Positions 28,790 to 42,301 of a stretch of 64,000 nt of DNA are shown here, one piece after another (the stretch's first letter is position 1; every line of letters starts with the position of its first letter). Origin of the DNA: Chrysogorgia sp. JL179-B06. Its lineage: Eukaryota > Cnidaria > Anthozoa > Scleralcyonacea > Chrysogorgiidae. The notes beneath the pieces were generated by a model, which saw only the letters and a list, made by a program, of their open reading frames with translations, was not told the origin of the DNA and ran no database searches. Both the position numbers and the translations under genes were made by a program. The stretch covers positions 3,293,501 through 3,357,500 of the forward strand of contig JAYKKM010000351.1 in NCBI GenBank assembly GCA_035772405.1, read 5' to 3'.

Positions 28790-28990
28790 AATCGGGCCAA
28801 ACGTGTAATAGTTCTACTAACGTTTCGTACAACATCTTCAGAGAATAATAATTTTCATAAGTGCAGCTAGAAAGCCTAAATATATAGTATAGTTACAAAG
28901 TTGTCATAAATTATGAATTAATTAAGCAACAAAGAGAGAATACTAAAAATACATGTTATACAAAATGAGCCGACACTAGTATAATTAAAC
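28790..28990 (-). mobile_element. Penelope-like 3'-end fragment
   Basis: On the minus strand it reads like the 3' tail found at 38040-38220 and 48360-48500: AAATACATGTTATAC..., AATTCATAATTTATGACAAC, ATATTTAGGCTTTC, then TTATTCTCTGAAGATGTTGT and GAAACGTT. Only the non-coding tail is present. Confidence 0.6.
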
Positions 28991-29112
28991 ATTGACATTT
29001 TGTGCGACTGTTACTAATATATGTGTGACACACTTGGGAAACATTTCTCATTTTAAGAGGAGCTATGTATACATCTACAGTACTGCCTAGAAATAACCTA
29101 ACACTGCGGTTG

Positions 29113-29205
29113 CGGTCATTTAGCGGTGAGGTTGCGGTGGATTAGCGGTGAGGTTGCGGTGGATTAGCGGTGAGGTTGCGGTGGATTAGCGGTGAGGTTG
29201 CGGTC
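29113..29205. repeat. 22-bp minisatellite
   Basis: Four to five copies of GGTGAGGTTGCGGTGGATTAGC lie just inside the left end of the surrounding element. A degenerate set of GGTGAGACC/CCTAGGTT words sits at the other end (31255-31345). Confidence 0.9.
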
Positions 29206-29332
29206 GACAAAACCAACCGCATGAGAAAAACTACGTCGACTAAACACTTCGGTTTCCGACCTTGTCCGACTACGCGCGTGTGTCAATAACAGTATGACAG
29301 TATGCCGTCCAAAATCAAATATTATATGCTCC

Positions 29333-29570
29333 AGCAAGCTCATTGTGAGCTGGCCTGAGTTCCATATATATGTGCTGAAGAACTCACTGCTCTGGTATTA
29401 CATAAACCATAACCGCATGGGTATGAGGCTGTACTACCTCCACTGCTGCAACTTTGACTTCAATAAGCCCACCACTTATTTTTACAATTTTGCACAATAT
29501 CACGACTGCCTTGGATTTCGAGGCAGCACTTCCCTTGCGATAGTAATTTCTAGTTCTACAAAATTGTAGT
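29333..29570 (+). repeat. interspersed repeat shared with 34.08-34.25 kb
   Basis: The segments GAGGCTGTACTACCTCC, GCAACTTTGACTTCAATAAGCC, CACAATATCACGACTG and CTTGCGATAGTAATTTCTAG recur in the same order at 34083-34248 with a few changes. An open frame of 91 codons here is not conserved in the second copy. Family unknown. Confidence 0.65.
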
Positions 29571-30212
29571 ACAGGCCCATGTTGTATTAAAAATACAGCT
29601 ACAGTATAGTCTGCATGTTTTTGCACCCTAAACTACCAGCACTGTACAGTAAATAGGCTAATCATATAGAGGTCAAAATTACTTGAATATAATTGGCTAA
29701 TGAGGAGAGCATTTTTCCTAAATTCTGGGCAAAATTACCTGATTGGTGTTTTACTTGTAAATCCAAGCTCCCTGTTCTCTTAGTCAAAGTTTAACTCAAC
29801 AAAGTTGGTTGTAATGTACCGTTTACTTTCAGTGGATTGTACAGTTGTTTTTCACGCTTGCTTTTGACATTTGGCTGGCTTTCTCATGTTGTTGATGTGC
29901 GTAGCTAACTTATTTATGAATACATTTTGCCCTCCACCTGATTGCCAAGATAAATATATTAGATATTCCGACGATATATTCCGACGGTTTACCTTTTGAC
30001 GCCATTTACGAACTTGTCATCTTCCGCCGATGATACTGTATCTTTTGAACACTGCATTTTATGAACTTTTTGAACACAAATCTTCATCCATCGTATAACC
30101 CGACAAAACATATATTTATACGTACTTTTCGTACTTTTTCGCACCGCGAAGGCCCTGAGGACGAGGTTTGGCCGTTGATCCCCTTTCCTAAACAAATAAA
30201 CTAAATGTGACT

Positions 30213-30330
30213 CTGGAAATAGCTAGGAATCCCGTGTGAGGGACTAAACACCGGTCGATATTAGCACCCTCGCCCTCAGGCCTTCGGCCTTCGGCCGGCG
30301 CTTCGCGCCGGGCGAGGGTACAATGCTAAG
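30213..30330. repeat. GC-rich hairpin repeat (GGGACTAAACACCGGTCG family)
   Basis: GGGACTAAACACCGGTCGAT, ATTAGCACCCTCGCCCTCAGG, and a hairpin GCCTTCGGCC/GGCCGGCGCTTCGCGCCGGGCGAGG. The same block is at 36928-37010 and, shortened, at 47580-47645. High GC against an AT-rich background. Confidence 0.7.
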
Positions 30331-31254
30331 GTTTTGTTTCGGTAAAGAAAGTACCCATGGAAAACGAAAGGGACGTCCAAAGCATCCCCTGAAGGTACTA
30401 CCGATTAAAGTTTTAAACGTTGATTGTAGAATTTTAAATCGCTTAGTAGCGTGTATGTAAATCCTCCTGTTGATATGCTTATAAATTGATGGCTTATAAA
30501 TACGAATGTAAACAAAAAGCCGCTTTTAACGAGAATAATATATTGACCTGCGGGCGCTGCGTTTAGGTGATTTATCAGTTCATGGTTGAACTTAATGTTC
30601 GTCACATGGGAAGTTCGACGTTTTTTCAGTTTACCAGTGATATTGCCAGTTATGCACGTGCATATTGTTCGATTTAGACACTAGTCTCTTCCGTAAAAAT
30701 GACGTCCTCGAACGCGTCTTTTACCGCTAAGGCATTCAAACAGAACAAGAGCCTCTTTATTTTGTTTGGTTCTCGAACAAACTGTCAATAACGCGAATTT
30801 TCATGCCTCCAAACAAGCTGCTCGCGTCTGACTCGACGAATTATTGATTGTGAGACATCAACGCCGCATTCATCCACCAGTGAACTTCAAGTGTTCTTTT
30901 TTCAACAGCGGTTTTCTTCAAGTACGTGGCGCATCTCGTAGATTTCCACCATTTCGTCGATACCGAGAAAGAAAGAAAATTTAAAGCCGATCTCGATGTT
31001 TGAATTCTAGGGTGTTAGCGAATTTTTTTTATCGGAATTGATGAAGACCAAAGCGAAACAATTCGTTCCCTGGCGTATTGCGATAATTTCTCCATTATTT
31101 ACGAAACGATGGAGTGAGTAGGGTAGAACCTTATGGTATAACGCGGTTTTCTCAAATGGCCATGAGGACGCCAAACTTCGGAAAAAGCTACTCGTTTCGG
31201 AACGTGTCGTATAATTTCCGACGTGCGAACCGCGCTTGCTTGAGGAAGACTAAA
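30331..31254. other. no gene seen
   Basis: Interior of the 2.3 kb element. No protein-like frame and no recognised repeat. Confidence 0.35.
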
Positions 31255-31689
31255 CCTAGGTTAGACCGAGGTGAGACCGCGGTGAGACCTAGGTGCCACC
31301 TAAGGTAGCACCGAGGTTCAACCTAGGTTCGACCTAGGTTTTCGATAGGTTACTTCTATAGGCAGTACTGTATAACAGGCTGACGAAGAGTGAATGTAGA
31401 ACTTTGCTATACATGCATTGCTGTAATAATAAGTAATGCATTACTGTAATAATTAGTGATTAACTTTGACTATTTGTCGTTCACTGTTTCACTGTGCCCA
31501 ATAGAGCGCACATAATCCATGTAGATTGTGGCTTGTTTTATTACTGATAGTATTGCTGATAAAAACTTGAATTATATATATGTTATGTTTATAATGCTTT
31601 TTACAATATTTTTGCTTTTTGGCATAATTTGCTTTTAAAATTATCATTTTGAAAAAGTTCACTAGCGCATTTTACATATGGAATCACGT

Positions 31690-31835
31690 GTGAACATTTC
31701 TACCTGTTACGTTTTCACATGTGAATTAATTTTTTCACATGTGAATGTAATTTTTCACATGTGAATGTATTTGGCATGCTACTATTCATGTGTGATCACA
31801 TGTGAAATATTTTCATATTTTCACATAATAATAAT
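31690..31835. repeat. TCACATGTGA palindrome cluster, downstream side of a LINE
   Basis: Five copies of TCACATGTGA with irregular AT spacers. The same palindrome makes up the regular array at 34919-35270 on the other side of the LINE. Confidence 0.8.
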
Positions 31836-31989
31836 AATAATAATAGACGTATTAGGAGCATTATACAATAGTCTCAATGCTCTTACGACAATATATTCTT
31901 AAATTTACTGATAAAACTTATTACAGTTTCATTATAAGATAAAGCCTACTACATATATTACCACTATGAACAAAAAACAACTATTAATT

Positions 31990-32590
31990 GTAAAAAAGAA
32001 AAGTCTTAACTGCTTACTTAAAATTACCCAACATATCAAAGCTTCTAATTTCCTGTGGTAATGAATTCCACAGTTTTGGTGTCGAAACCGAGAACGCTCT
32101 GTCTCCATGAGTCACCGTTTTGGATTTTGGCTCAAGTAGCAGATTACGGTCTGATGATCTCAAAGCACGAGAAGGTTTATATTTATTTAGCAAATCAGTA
32201 ATATAAACAGGCGCCTGGCCATGCAAAGCCTTGCGGAAAGTAATTATTAGTATCTTAAATACAATCCTTGATCTCACCGGCAACCAGTGAAGATTACGAA
32301 GCACAGGGGAGATATGCTCCGATTTTTTAACCCCTGTTACAAGTCTTGCAGCTGTATTTTGAATTCGCTGTAACTTGCTCAATTCAGCTTCTGGTAAGTC
32401 ATATAGTATGCTATTACAGCTGTCAAGTCTTGATGTTATGAATGCATGCACCAACTTTTCACAGTCCTTTTTACTCAAATATTTCCTGATCTTGCCGATA
32501 TTTCTGATAGCAAAAGTGGCCGATTTACAGATGTTATTTACATGAGTATTTAATTGCTGCCGACCGTAGGGAGGCAGCACACTATTCTTG
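31990..32590 (-). pseudogene. LINE reverse transcriptase, C-terminal part
   Basis: Open frame of ~188 codons: HVNNICKSATFAIRNIGKIRKYLS, KLVHAFITSRLDSCNSILYDLP, KLQRIQNTAARLVTG, ILRNLHWLPVRSRIVFKIL, then GDRAFSVSTPKLWNSLPQEIR. This is the thumb/C-terminal region of L2/CR1-like LINE proteins. Its catalytic part is found on the same strand at 34240-34811, and ~1.65 kb of other sequence separates them. There is no start codon of its own. Confidence 0.82.
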
Positions 32591-34239
32591 ACACTTGCTT
32601 GGGTACCTATGCAATTCGTGCCAGTCCCTTTGGTCGAGCTATGTAGAGTCGACCTGAATCTCGATTTGTGAAAAAAATTGGATGTCTGTTTGTCGAGTTT
32701 TATGACGTTTTATGACGCAGGAATCATCTAACAAAATGACATACTCCAGAGGGTTTACTGAAGCAATCCGACTTGCGAACGTCACAACGGCCATGGCATT
32801 CCATTGAATGTTGTTTTGCCTACGCTGCTACCTCAGTTTCAACGAGGAAAGATTCTCTTGTCAAGGTATTAAAGATAGTGGTGCGAACTTCAATTTTCAT
32901 TGTGTTTTGGTCGAGGTTTATCAGGATATTTCTCTGGAGAATTCATGGCTGTTATCTTTTATTTTTAGGTGCATACTGGTGTTAGGTGCATTCTCACAGG
33001 AGCCATTGTGTTCGCGCTGATCGGCATTCTGATCAGACGTTTATGTCTACGTGTGCCTATCACGTATATTAAATCAAATCAACCCATTGTGCTTGTCAAA
33101 AACGAAACGAGCCGTTGTGCTCGTTAAAACCAAACCAAGCGAAGTCATTGTGCTCGCTAAAAACAATACAAACGAAGCGTCGACCGCTAAATTCTAGAAT
33201 ACCCGTCCACTAGCTTTCGCTTTTTGCATCTGTTGACAGTTAGTAAAAGGGTCAAATTACGGAAAGTTCATTATACAATTGCTTCGTTCTATTTATAACT
33301 ATTAACTACCAACAAGTACACACAATATAAACCTTCGAGATTATATTTAAAGAGATTTTAGAGCAACCTGGTTTCTATTTCTGCCTCGAATGCGGTTTCA
33401 AAAGTTGACGGGTATTCCGTAGAATATTTTCTCCGCGTCGACATCAGAAGAATACATAGTCGTCTTTATTCTTGAATATGACAAATGTAGAAAATGTAGA
33501 TAACAAGATAACAGATATTGAGCATGCAGAAGAATGCACAGTCCGTGTCACTGGTGTCCATATCAGAAACAAATTCTGATTTACTTAGTTTATCAACTGC
33601 TATTGTGTTCATATTGATTAGCCTGCGTGAAGTCTCTACATCGGAAACGATGACGAAACATTCATCGGAAACGAAACAGGCTACTGTATAATGTCAACAG
33701 TCGACTGTTTTGTTATACAACTGTTTTAGCTTTATGTTCAACTGCATTTTTATTGAACTGTTCAAGTTATACATCTGTTTAATATTATACAATTATTATA
33801 TTGCGATTGAATAGATGTTGAGAACGGTTAACAAGGGGGGTCAGACAACAACATGGAGGGGGGCATCCACAAATGTGCCAGGGGCCCCTGCACATGCTTC
33901 ATCCGCCCATGGATGTGCGTAATGAATAGCTTACCCCAGATAGATGTCTAACCCCAGCTAAGGGTAAGCAGAAACTTGAATTAATTTAATTTGAATTAAT
34001 TTAATTTTACAAAAACCCAAGGTTTTTACAGGAATGTAAAAATTCCCTTCCATGCACCTCAGAGTACCTTTGGTACAGCAAGCTCTGTGTGAGCTTCATA
34101 TATATACAGAGCTCACTTGGGTTTGAGGCTGTACTATCTCCGCTGCAACTTTGACTTTAATAAGCCAACCACTTATTTTTGCAATTTTGCACAATATCAT
34201 GACTGACTTGGATTTCAAGGCTGCACTTCCCTTGCGATA
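32591..34239. other. sequence separating two LINE halves
   Basis: The LINE coding sequence ends at about 32580 and resumes at about 34245, so this ~1.65 kb is probably an insertion. It includes short runs such as TTGTGCTCGTTAAAACC repeated near 33090-33170 and, at its right edge, the repeat shared with 29.3 kb. I see no transposase. Confidence 0.45.
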
Positions 34240-34248
34240 GTAACTTCT
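34083..34248 (+). repeat. interspersed repeat shared with 29.33-29.57 kb
   Basis: Second copy of the unit described there; it ends with CTTGCGATAGTAACTTCTAG at the edge of the LINE sequence, which suggests it forms the right end of the inserted element. Confidence 0.6.
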
Positions 34249-34811
34249 AGTTTTAGATGTCTATCTACAGCAACACCGAGATCACGTGCAACCGGAGCCG
34301 GTTGGATTTTCACATCATTGACACATATTTCTGGCAATGGTTCACAATGCATAAAACGTGATGATAGATGGACAATCTCGGTTTTACTCGGATTGCATAT
34401 AAGACCATTCGTAGTACACCAGTTGGTGATGTCCTTAATACATAACTCAAGTTTAGCTAGAGCAGCAGGTCGATCACATGGAGATCAATTTTATAGGCAT
34501 ATACAGCTGTGTGTCATCAGCGTACATTATGCAACCAAGGCCATGGGCCTTGATCACATCTTCCAATGGCGCAAAGAAGAGTAAAAAGAGAAGTGGACCC
34601 AGTACAGAACCTTGAGGCACACCATATTGCAATGGTTTGTTTGAGGAATGCGTATATTCTTCACCATAACTGACTGTACCCGATTTGAAAGGTATGAGTG
34701 ATACCAGGCTAGTACAGTTCCACTGAACCCATAACGATGCTGAAGTCTCTCCAATAGAACGGTGTGGTCAATGGTGTCGAACGCAGATGATAATTCCAAC
34801 AGTACCAACAC
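34245..34811 (-). pseudogene. LINE reverse transcriptase, catalytic part, broken
   Basis: On the minus strand: [22 protein letters not shown] (first catalytic Asp), [17 protein letters not shown], then a shifted [15 protein letters not shown] segment and [10 protein letters not shown] (Asp pair) near 34510-34540. The remainder leads to the VARDLGVAVD region at 34290. Frameshifts lie near 34630 and 34500. The Y-ADDTQLY form points to the L2/CR1 group. The 5' part of the element beyond 34811 is lost. Confidence 0.75.
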
Positions 34812-34918
34812 TACTGTACTTCCTGATTTTCATCAAGTGCATTAAGGATGTCATTGAAAACATGCAGAACTGCTGTCTCTGTGCTATGAAAGAGTCATGC
34901 TGAGTCTGTGCTATGAAA

Positions 34919-35270
34919 GAGTCACATGTTAGGGTTTCACATGTGATCACATGTGAAATCTTTTCACATGTTAGGTTTCACATGTGATCACATGTGAAAT
35001 CGTTTCACATGTTAGGTTTCACATGTGATCACATGTGAAATCGTTTCACATGTTAGGTTTCGCATGTGATCACATGTGAAATCTTTTCACATGTTAGGTT
35101 TCTCATGTGATCACATGTGAAATCGTTTCACATGTTAGGTTTCACATGTGATCACATGTGAAATCGTTTCACATGTTAGGTTTCACATGTGATCACATGT
35201 GAAATCGTTTCACATGTGAGGGTTTCACATGTGATCACATGTGATTCACATGTGATCACACATGTGAAAT
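34919..35270. repeat. 41-bp tandem repeat of TCACATGTGATCACATGTGA
   Basis: About seven units of 41 bp, each with the 20-bp palindrome TCACATGTGATCACATGTGA followed by AATC(G/T)TTTCACATGTTAGGT. Neighbouring units differ by single bases. The palindrome contains CACATGTG twice, an E-box-like core, and BclI-type TGATCA. Confidence 0.92.
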
Positions 35271-35421
35271 AATGTGGAATTTTCGTAAGGGAAAAGACGA
35301 TTTTTAGATTTCTATGTAATAAATTATCATTAATTTGTAAAATATAGCATTATCTAATTTTAATTAATTTCAGATGTAATTGAGATTTTATTGAATAAAG
35401 TTATTAGATTAGAAATTTAAA

Positions 35422-35456
<35 letters not shown>

Positions 35457-35469
35457 AAAAAAACATTAC
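35271..35469. repeat. AT-rich spacer with (TTA)n
   Basis: AT-rich, with a run of ~12 TTA triplets at 35419-35455. Nothing else. Confidence 0.8.
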
Positions 35470-35474
35470 CTTTT

Positions 35475-36290
35475 TGGTTTCACTACGTTGACGACACCAT
35501 TACTGCGCTACATGAAGACGACGTCGACGATTTTCACAAACATGTTAACGAACAGAAATGTGACATACAATTTACAAAATAAATTGACGAGAATGGAACT
35601 CTTCCTTTTCTAGACTGTTTGGTAACACGTGACAAGAACAAACTAAGGACTAGTGTTTACATAAAACCAACACACACTGATAGACTACTAGACGAATTAT
35701 CTTACAACCCAAATATACACAAAGCAACAACCATCAAGACTTTGACAAGACGAGTACAACTTATTTGCGATTCACCCGAAACTCTGCGCAACGAAAACGA
35801 CTATCTTCGGCGCGCGTTTCGCCAAAAAACCTACAATACTAACTTTATTGAACGGAAGAACTACAATATATCAACAAGACCAACGAGACCAACAGCAGTA
35901 CAACCGTAAAAACAACAGCAACAATACCATACATTAAAGGTACATCAGAGACTATTGCACGTATTTTACCACCCACAAACCTATGACTACTTTGCGACAT
36001 ATATACTGACTAACGTGAAAGACAAAGAACATCCTCACGAAAGACAGATGAGCGTCTTCTGAAGATGACCGCCGCTGAGACCGTCGAAACGTCAGTCACC
36101 AACAACAGTCTTTCTCAAGACTACAACAACCTGGACGATCAACTTCACGCATATAAAAATTGTTATTACTCCATCCATGGTGACCAGACCTCGCACGCCG
36201 TGGCCGTGTATTTCTGTTTTGTAAAAATTCACAATTTGCAAAAGCCCGTTTCGTCCAAGAAATGTTTGAACGTTATCTCAGCCAATATTT
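35475..36290 (+). mobile_element. Penelope-like element, 3' part
   Basis: Begins in the reverse transcriptase at the catalytic Asp pair (YVDDTITALHEDD), followed after a stop near 35580 by NGTLPFLDCLV, TSVYIKPTHTDRLLDE and NPNIHKATTIKTLTRRVQL (open to 35909), then further remnants (GTSETIARIL, TLRHILTNVKDKE). The last 230 bp are non-coding with a CTGAAGA...GAAACG motif at 36059-36092. Truncated at its 5' side by the (TTA)n tract. This lineage has YVDD, unlike the YRDD element at 22 kb. Confidence 0.75.
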
Positions 36291-36730
36291 AACCGATTTA
36301 AACTCTGAAAACAGATTTGGAATTAGCGAGTCAACACACATAACATACGCGTTTACTATATTACGAGAACGTGAGTACCCTGCGTAAAAACGGTTTATAT
36401 ACTTAGAAATTACTCGACTATAAGCTGGTCACTTCATCGTATATTATTTTGAACGTTATCTCGATCAATATTTAACCGTTTTCAATTCTGAAAACAGATT
36501 TGGAATTAGCGAGTCAAAATACATCACATATGTGTCTACTATATTACGAGAACGTGAATACCCTTCGTAAAAATGGTTTATGTACTTAGAAATTAGTCGG
36601 CTTTGTCGGCTATGATAAGCCGGTCACTTCATCATATATTATTTTGAATATCTCGATCAATATATAACCGTTTTCAATTCTGAAAACAGATTTGGAATTA
36701 GCGAGTCAAAATACTTACTCGAACTCGGAT
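36268..36730. repeat. ~190-bp tandem repeat, 2.4 copies
   Basis: GAACGTTATCTC, AATATTTAACCG, CTGAAAACAGATTTGGAATTAGC and TATATTACGAGAACGTGA recur at intervals of about 185-195 bp. The inverse of the same sequence opens every unit of the 51-64 kb array (51071-51210), so the two share ancestry. Confidence 0.8.
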
Positions 36731-36927
36731 TTCTATTTCCTCAAAAAACTATGTCTCTTTTGGAAAAAACCCTTTGAATCATGTGACGGTCAATTTAAAT
36801 ATTAATTCAAATCTGAGTATCTAGTTACCAGGACCAAATTTTTCGATGTCGCGCGGTTGATCATATATATATATATATAAAACAATAAACTCGATCTGAG
36901 ATCATGATCCGCTAGCATCTCGCGTGA

Positions 36928-37035
36928 TAAGGGACTAAACGCCGGTCGATATTAGCACCCTCGCCCTCAGGCCATCGGCCTTCGGCCGGCGCTTCGCGCC
37001 GGGCGAGGGGATTATTATTATTATTATATAAGGAT
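36928..37035. repeat. GC-rich hairpin repeat plus (ATT)n
   Basis: Second copy of the GGGACTAAAC/GCTTCGCGCCGGGCGAGG block of 30.2 kb, followed directly by ATTATTATT. It is preceded by a short TA tract and CGATCTGAGATCATGATCC, the same order as at 47.5 kb. Confidence 0.7.
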
Positions 37036-37796
37036 GCGTTTTAATTTTTCTAGTTCCACATTGAAAATAGCGTACGTAGAACAAATTTTGAAGCAACGGT
37101 TAAGTAAGCCAAAGACCAGATCTCTTGTAAGAAAGGAATAAAATAATCAAAAGGGTTCAAAAGACGGTAATGTTTGTGGAAAAGCAACCACCGGAACGAT
37201 TGACACCTATGTCTAGGAACGATAAAGATTCAGTATTTACCTCTAATTCGTGAGTAAATTTTATTTTTGCATGCTTATAGTTAAGATAATCAAGAAAAGG
37301 AAGAGCGTGGTCGGAAGAACGAAACAAAAAAAAAAAAGTCGTCAACATTTCGACGATAAAACAAAGGTTTGAACTCAGGTATAGACATGCATTCATCTAT
37401 CCAAGTGCGTTCACGATAGGCGAGAAATATATTGGCAAAGAGAGGTTCCAGGGGAGAACCCATGGCAACGCCTTTTACCTGTTGATAGACTTCACCGTTG
37501 AACAAGAAATGGAAATTTTTAACTGCTAAATCTAAAAGTTTACGAAACTCGACAATAGAAAATCCATGAAATTTAGTAGAGCCAACGAAAACTTTTTGAA
37601 TAATGATGTCGATGGTTTCATCTAATGGAATGTTGGAAGAGAGAAGAGAGGTCACGTCAAAGCTAGCCATAAACATATCATCCGTGTTGAAATCTAAATT
37701 AAGTAGTTCTTTAACAAAGGAAAAACTATCATAAACAGAGTAAATAGTATTAGAAAATAGTCGAAGTAGGCAGACTAGAAACTTAGCAATATTAAA

Positions 37797-39560
<1,764 letters not shown>

Positions 39561-39589
39561 TATTCTCTACGTATTTGATTTGAAGCCCC

Positions 39590-39835
39590 TGAGGGAGACT
39601 CTCGTGAATTTTCGGGCGATCAGGTTCTCCTATCTGCGCGGCAGTTAGTGAAAACAGTGGGTATACCTACAAACTAGAATTTGAGCCTCCAGAAGCAAGC
39701 AGAAGAAAAAACAGCGAAATAACATCTATTGGTATAATCCACCTTTCAGCAAGAGTGTCAGCAACGACATTGGAAGAAGATTTCTCACCCTCGTGGACAA
39801 GTGTTTTCCGCTAGGAAATATCCAAAGAAAAATCT
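39590..39835 (+). pseudogene. Penelope-like polymerase fragment
   Basis: TYKLEFEPPEASRRK, then with a frameshift YWYNPPFSKSVSNDIGRRFLTLVDKCFP and a KIFN end. This equals the region after the catalytic core of the 22 kb element (compare IWFNPPYSKTV there). Only ~65 codons; both ends are lost. Confidence 0.65.
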
Positions 39836-40358
39836 TTAATATAGGAACACGAACCTTTGGCTGCTGAATTGTTTTGAAATATTATGTCACCGCGAATTAG
39901 AATCAAATTAAACAAAAAGCTATAATTTGTGGGTTTTTTATCATAAAAACTAAAGTAAGGTATAAAAATGAAGCTAGTATATTTGCTTATATGAACTGAA
40001 AGTGGTATCAAGCTAGTTACATGTTTGTGGTTGCAGGGGGGTTGGAAACCTCCGGTCAATTTTATTGATTGCAAAGTAAAAATAACACAAATATTTAAAT
40101 TTATATTTATAAAAAACAGCATAATGCTTTATCTGGAAATAAAAAGTTATCAAAATGTACAAGAAACACCCCTGTTATAAAGAAATATTATCTATTTATA
40201 CATTAGATAACATTTGTGTACTAATAACCATAAAAAACTGCAGTATCAATATCCCGGCAGTTGAGCAGCGTCAAAAACAGTGTGCTAATTAATCCATTAA
40301 AGTGCACGAATATTTTCTCTACAACTTAACGCTTATGATCTTCTGTAAGGTGTTGTAT
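39836..40358. other. no gene seen
   Basis: AT-rich. The 103-codon open frame on the minus strand has no family resemblance and an AT-driven composition. Nothing else recognised. Confidence 0.35.
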
Positions 40359-40518
40359 TTCAGAATCATCCTCAGGGTAACATGAACATTTATCGACATG
40401 ATAAATGCGAGTTGAACTCCCGCTCGAGTCAACAAAATTAATTCTCGTCGACTCAGTAGTGTAGGTTATATCATGTCGATAAATTTTCATGTTACCCTGA
40501 GGATGATTCTGAAATTTC
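40359..40518. mobile_element. small inverted-repeat element, 160 bp
   Basis: TTTCAGAATCATCCTCAGGG through TAACATGAACATTTATCGACATGATA at the left is mirrored by 40470-40518 at the right with one mismatch. The central ~65 bp is unpaired (GAGTTGAACTCCCGCTCGAG). Confidence 0.8.
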
Positions 40519-41012
40519 CTTAATTTGATGAGTTAAAAGCGCGATTGAATGCTATCAATCGGAAAACGCCTGCAAACTCCATTATGTTTCGTCGTTTCGC
40601 CTCCCTCAAACTCAAAATCGTTTCGTGATTGCTTTTTTCAACACTAAGCGCTGTTTGGTTCTTTGACAATAAGCGATCAAGACAAAGTGCTGTTTCATTA
40701 CATGGTTTTTGTCAATAACCAGCGAATTATCACTCAGTGTGTTTCGGTGCTCCATTTTTCTCGACGGGACGGCATGAATTGTTTCACTATATATAAGACC
40801 TGTTTCAAACGTCAAACTTATGTGCCAAACCTAATAGATATACGACCGCAAAAACTGTTTGTCTAGATTTTTCTCATTAAGGCGAGCTCGAAACATGAAA
40901 CTTGATACGCACGGCGCGGTCCTCCTAACAATGATATAAACGTGTTATGTTCGGCCATAACATACTGTAGCTCGGCGTAGGCGGTGTAGAAATTCAAATG
41001 GATACTCTAAGA
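40519..41012. other. no gene seen
   Basis: Overlapping short frames on both strands near 40612-40866 look like chance openings. No repeat recognised. Confidence 0.3.
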
Positions 41013-41150
41013 AGTTGGTAAACTGCCGAAATCGTGTGTAATAGGTCTAACGTTTCGCTCGCTCTTCGTCAGTTTACATTTCATATACTCTGACGAAGGG
41101 CCTTCGCTCGAAACGTTACATACGATTTCGGCCAGTTTACCAAATTCGAT
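41013..41150. repeat. inverted pair of CTGACGA...GAAACG units
   Basis: On the minus strand (41072 downward) CTGACGAAGAGCGAGCGAAACG and on the plus strand (41090 upward) CTGACGAAGGGCCTTCGCTC, then GAAACG, each followed by ACGATTTCGGC-AGTTTACCAA. Between core words each can form a 4-bp stem. They resemble the end motif of the Penelope-like elements here. The remainder to 41534 shows nothing. Confidence 0.6.
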
Positions 41151-41534
41151 TTTACTCTTCATAGGTCGCGCGCGGTGAAATACCGAAATTGTCAAGATGG
41201 ACGGACAACGTGATGACAAATATATGGGTTGCGAGTCGATAACTAAATTAAAATGCACCACTTGCTTGTTACCAACATGGAATCGATGCGCTTTACGGCA
41301 GCTGGGAATGCAAAATGTATAGGGTTTTTGCAATACTTCTTACAGTATTTGCTCATTCATGTCAGAGAGAATATTGACGCTCTACGATAATTATGTAATG
41401 TGTATTTTGAATCTATTGTTCGGAAAGCAAAAATTATGGGCAAATGCGGACAAACATGAATATTGATCGCGTGATCACAACGGAGCGCTATCTATTACCT
41501 TATTTTTTACGATTTCGCTGATTCTTAAAGTATA

Positions 41535-41775
41535 AGGTAGACAGACTTAAATTATAGGGTAGACAGAAATTCTGACAACCCTATTATCTCAATGACCTAA
41601 TTTTTAAGATTTTGCTAACACTTAAATTATTGGGTAGGCAGAAATTCTGACAACCCTATCATTTCAATGACCTCATTTTTTAAGATTTCGCTAACTGTTA
41701 AATTATAGGGTAGGCAGAAATTCTGACAACTCTATTATTTCAATGACCTAATTTGTAAAGATTTTTCTAACACTT
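41535..41775. repeat. ~89-bp tandem repeat, 2.7 copies
   Basis: Unit: TTAAATTATAGGGTAGACAG, AAATTCTGACAACCCTATTAT, TCAATGACCTAATTTTTAAG, ATTTTGCTAACAC. Copies begin near 41549, 41625 and 41698 with moderate divergence. The following 41776-42300 is AT-rich with nothing recognisable. Confidence 0.85.
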
Positions 41776-42301
41776 AAATTTGGATAAAACCCGTTTTTCT
41801 GCAAGATATTAAAAAACAACTGAAAATTGACTTTCCATTTCACAAATTATTGATTTTTTTACATTTAAAGTGTAAATATTAAAACAGTTAACACAAATAT
41901 GAAAAATAAATTAAAAAATTGCCAGTTACTTCGGTAAATATTTTATTCAAGCGAAATATAAGGTTTTGTGTAAATACAATTTTGACAAGAAATGGCATAA
42001 AATGAAGGTTTTTGTGATATTTCAACATCGTATATTTGAAATTTCCTAAATTTTGGATTTTTTTCCGAATTTTGTAAACAAATTTAGTAAATTCCGCAAA
42101 ATATGGAAATTATAGTGGAAAACAGTACTTTGGATTTTTCCAATATTGTTTGGAACGCGTTTTATTTACACATCTAAAACAGAGGTAGATGTTATGGACG
42201 TACTTATTGTGAAGTTTTATAAAATAATCCAAGAAAGTTTTAAATAACCTGTTAGATTAGTACTTAGATATTATGTGAAACTTGCAAAAACAATATTTTT
42301 A

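Larger units (their letters stand above)
29077..31374. mobile_element. inverted-repeat DNA element, ~2.3 kb
   Basis: The left end TACAGTACTGCCTAGAAATA and the right end CTATAGGCAGTACTGTA are inverted copies, with CCTA-rich short repeats just inside both. TA stands outside each CAGTACTGCC, fitting a TA target. The inside has no transposase frame; it contains a minisatellite, a repeat shared with 34.1 kb and a GC-rich hairpin repeat. A non-autonomous Tc1/mariner-type element with later insertions is a reasonable reading. Confidence 0.6.

Noticed and set aside
34928..35260. Possible CRISPR array in the regular 41-bp repeats
   Set aside because: There are no unique spacers; units are continuous tandem repeats in an animal genome.
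39811..40122. 103-codon minus-strand frame
   Set aside because: AT-driven composition rich in Phe/Ile/Ser, no known domain, no support from splice signals or neighbours.
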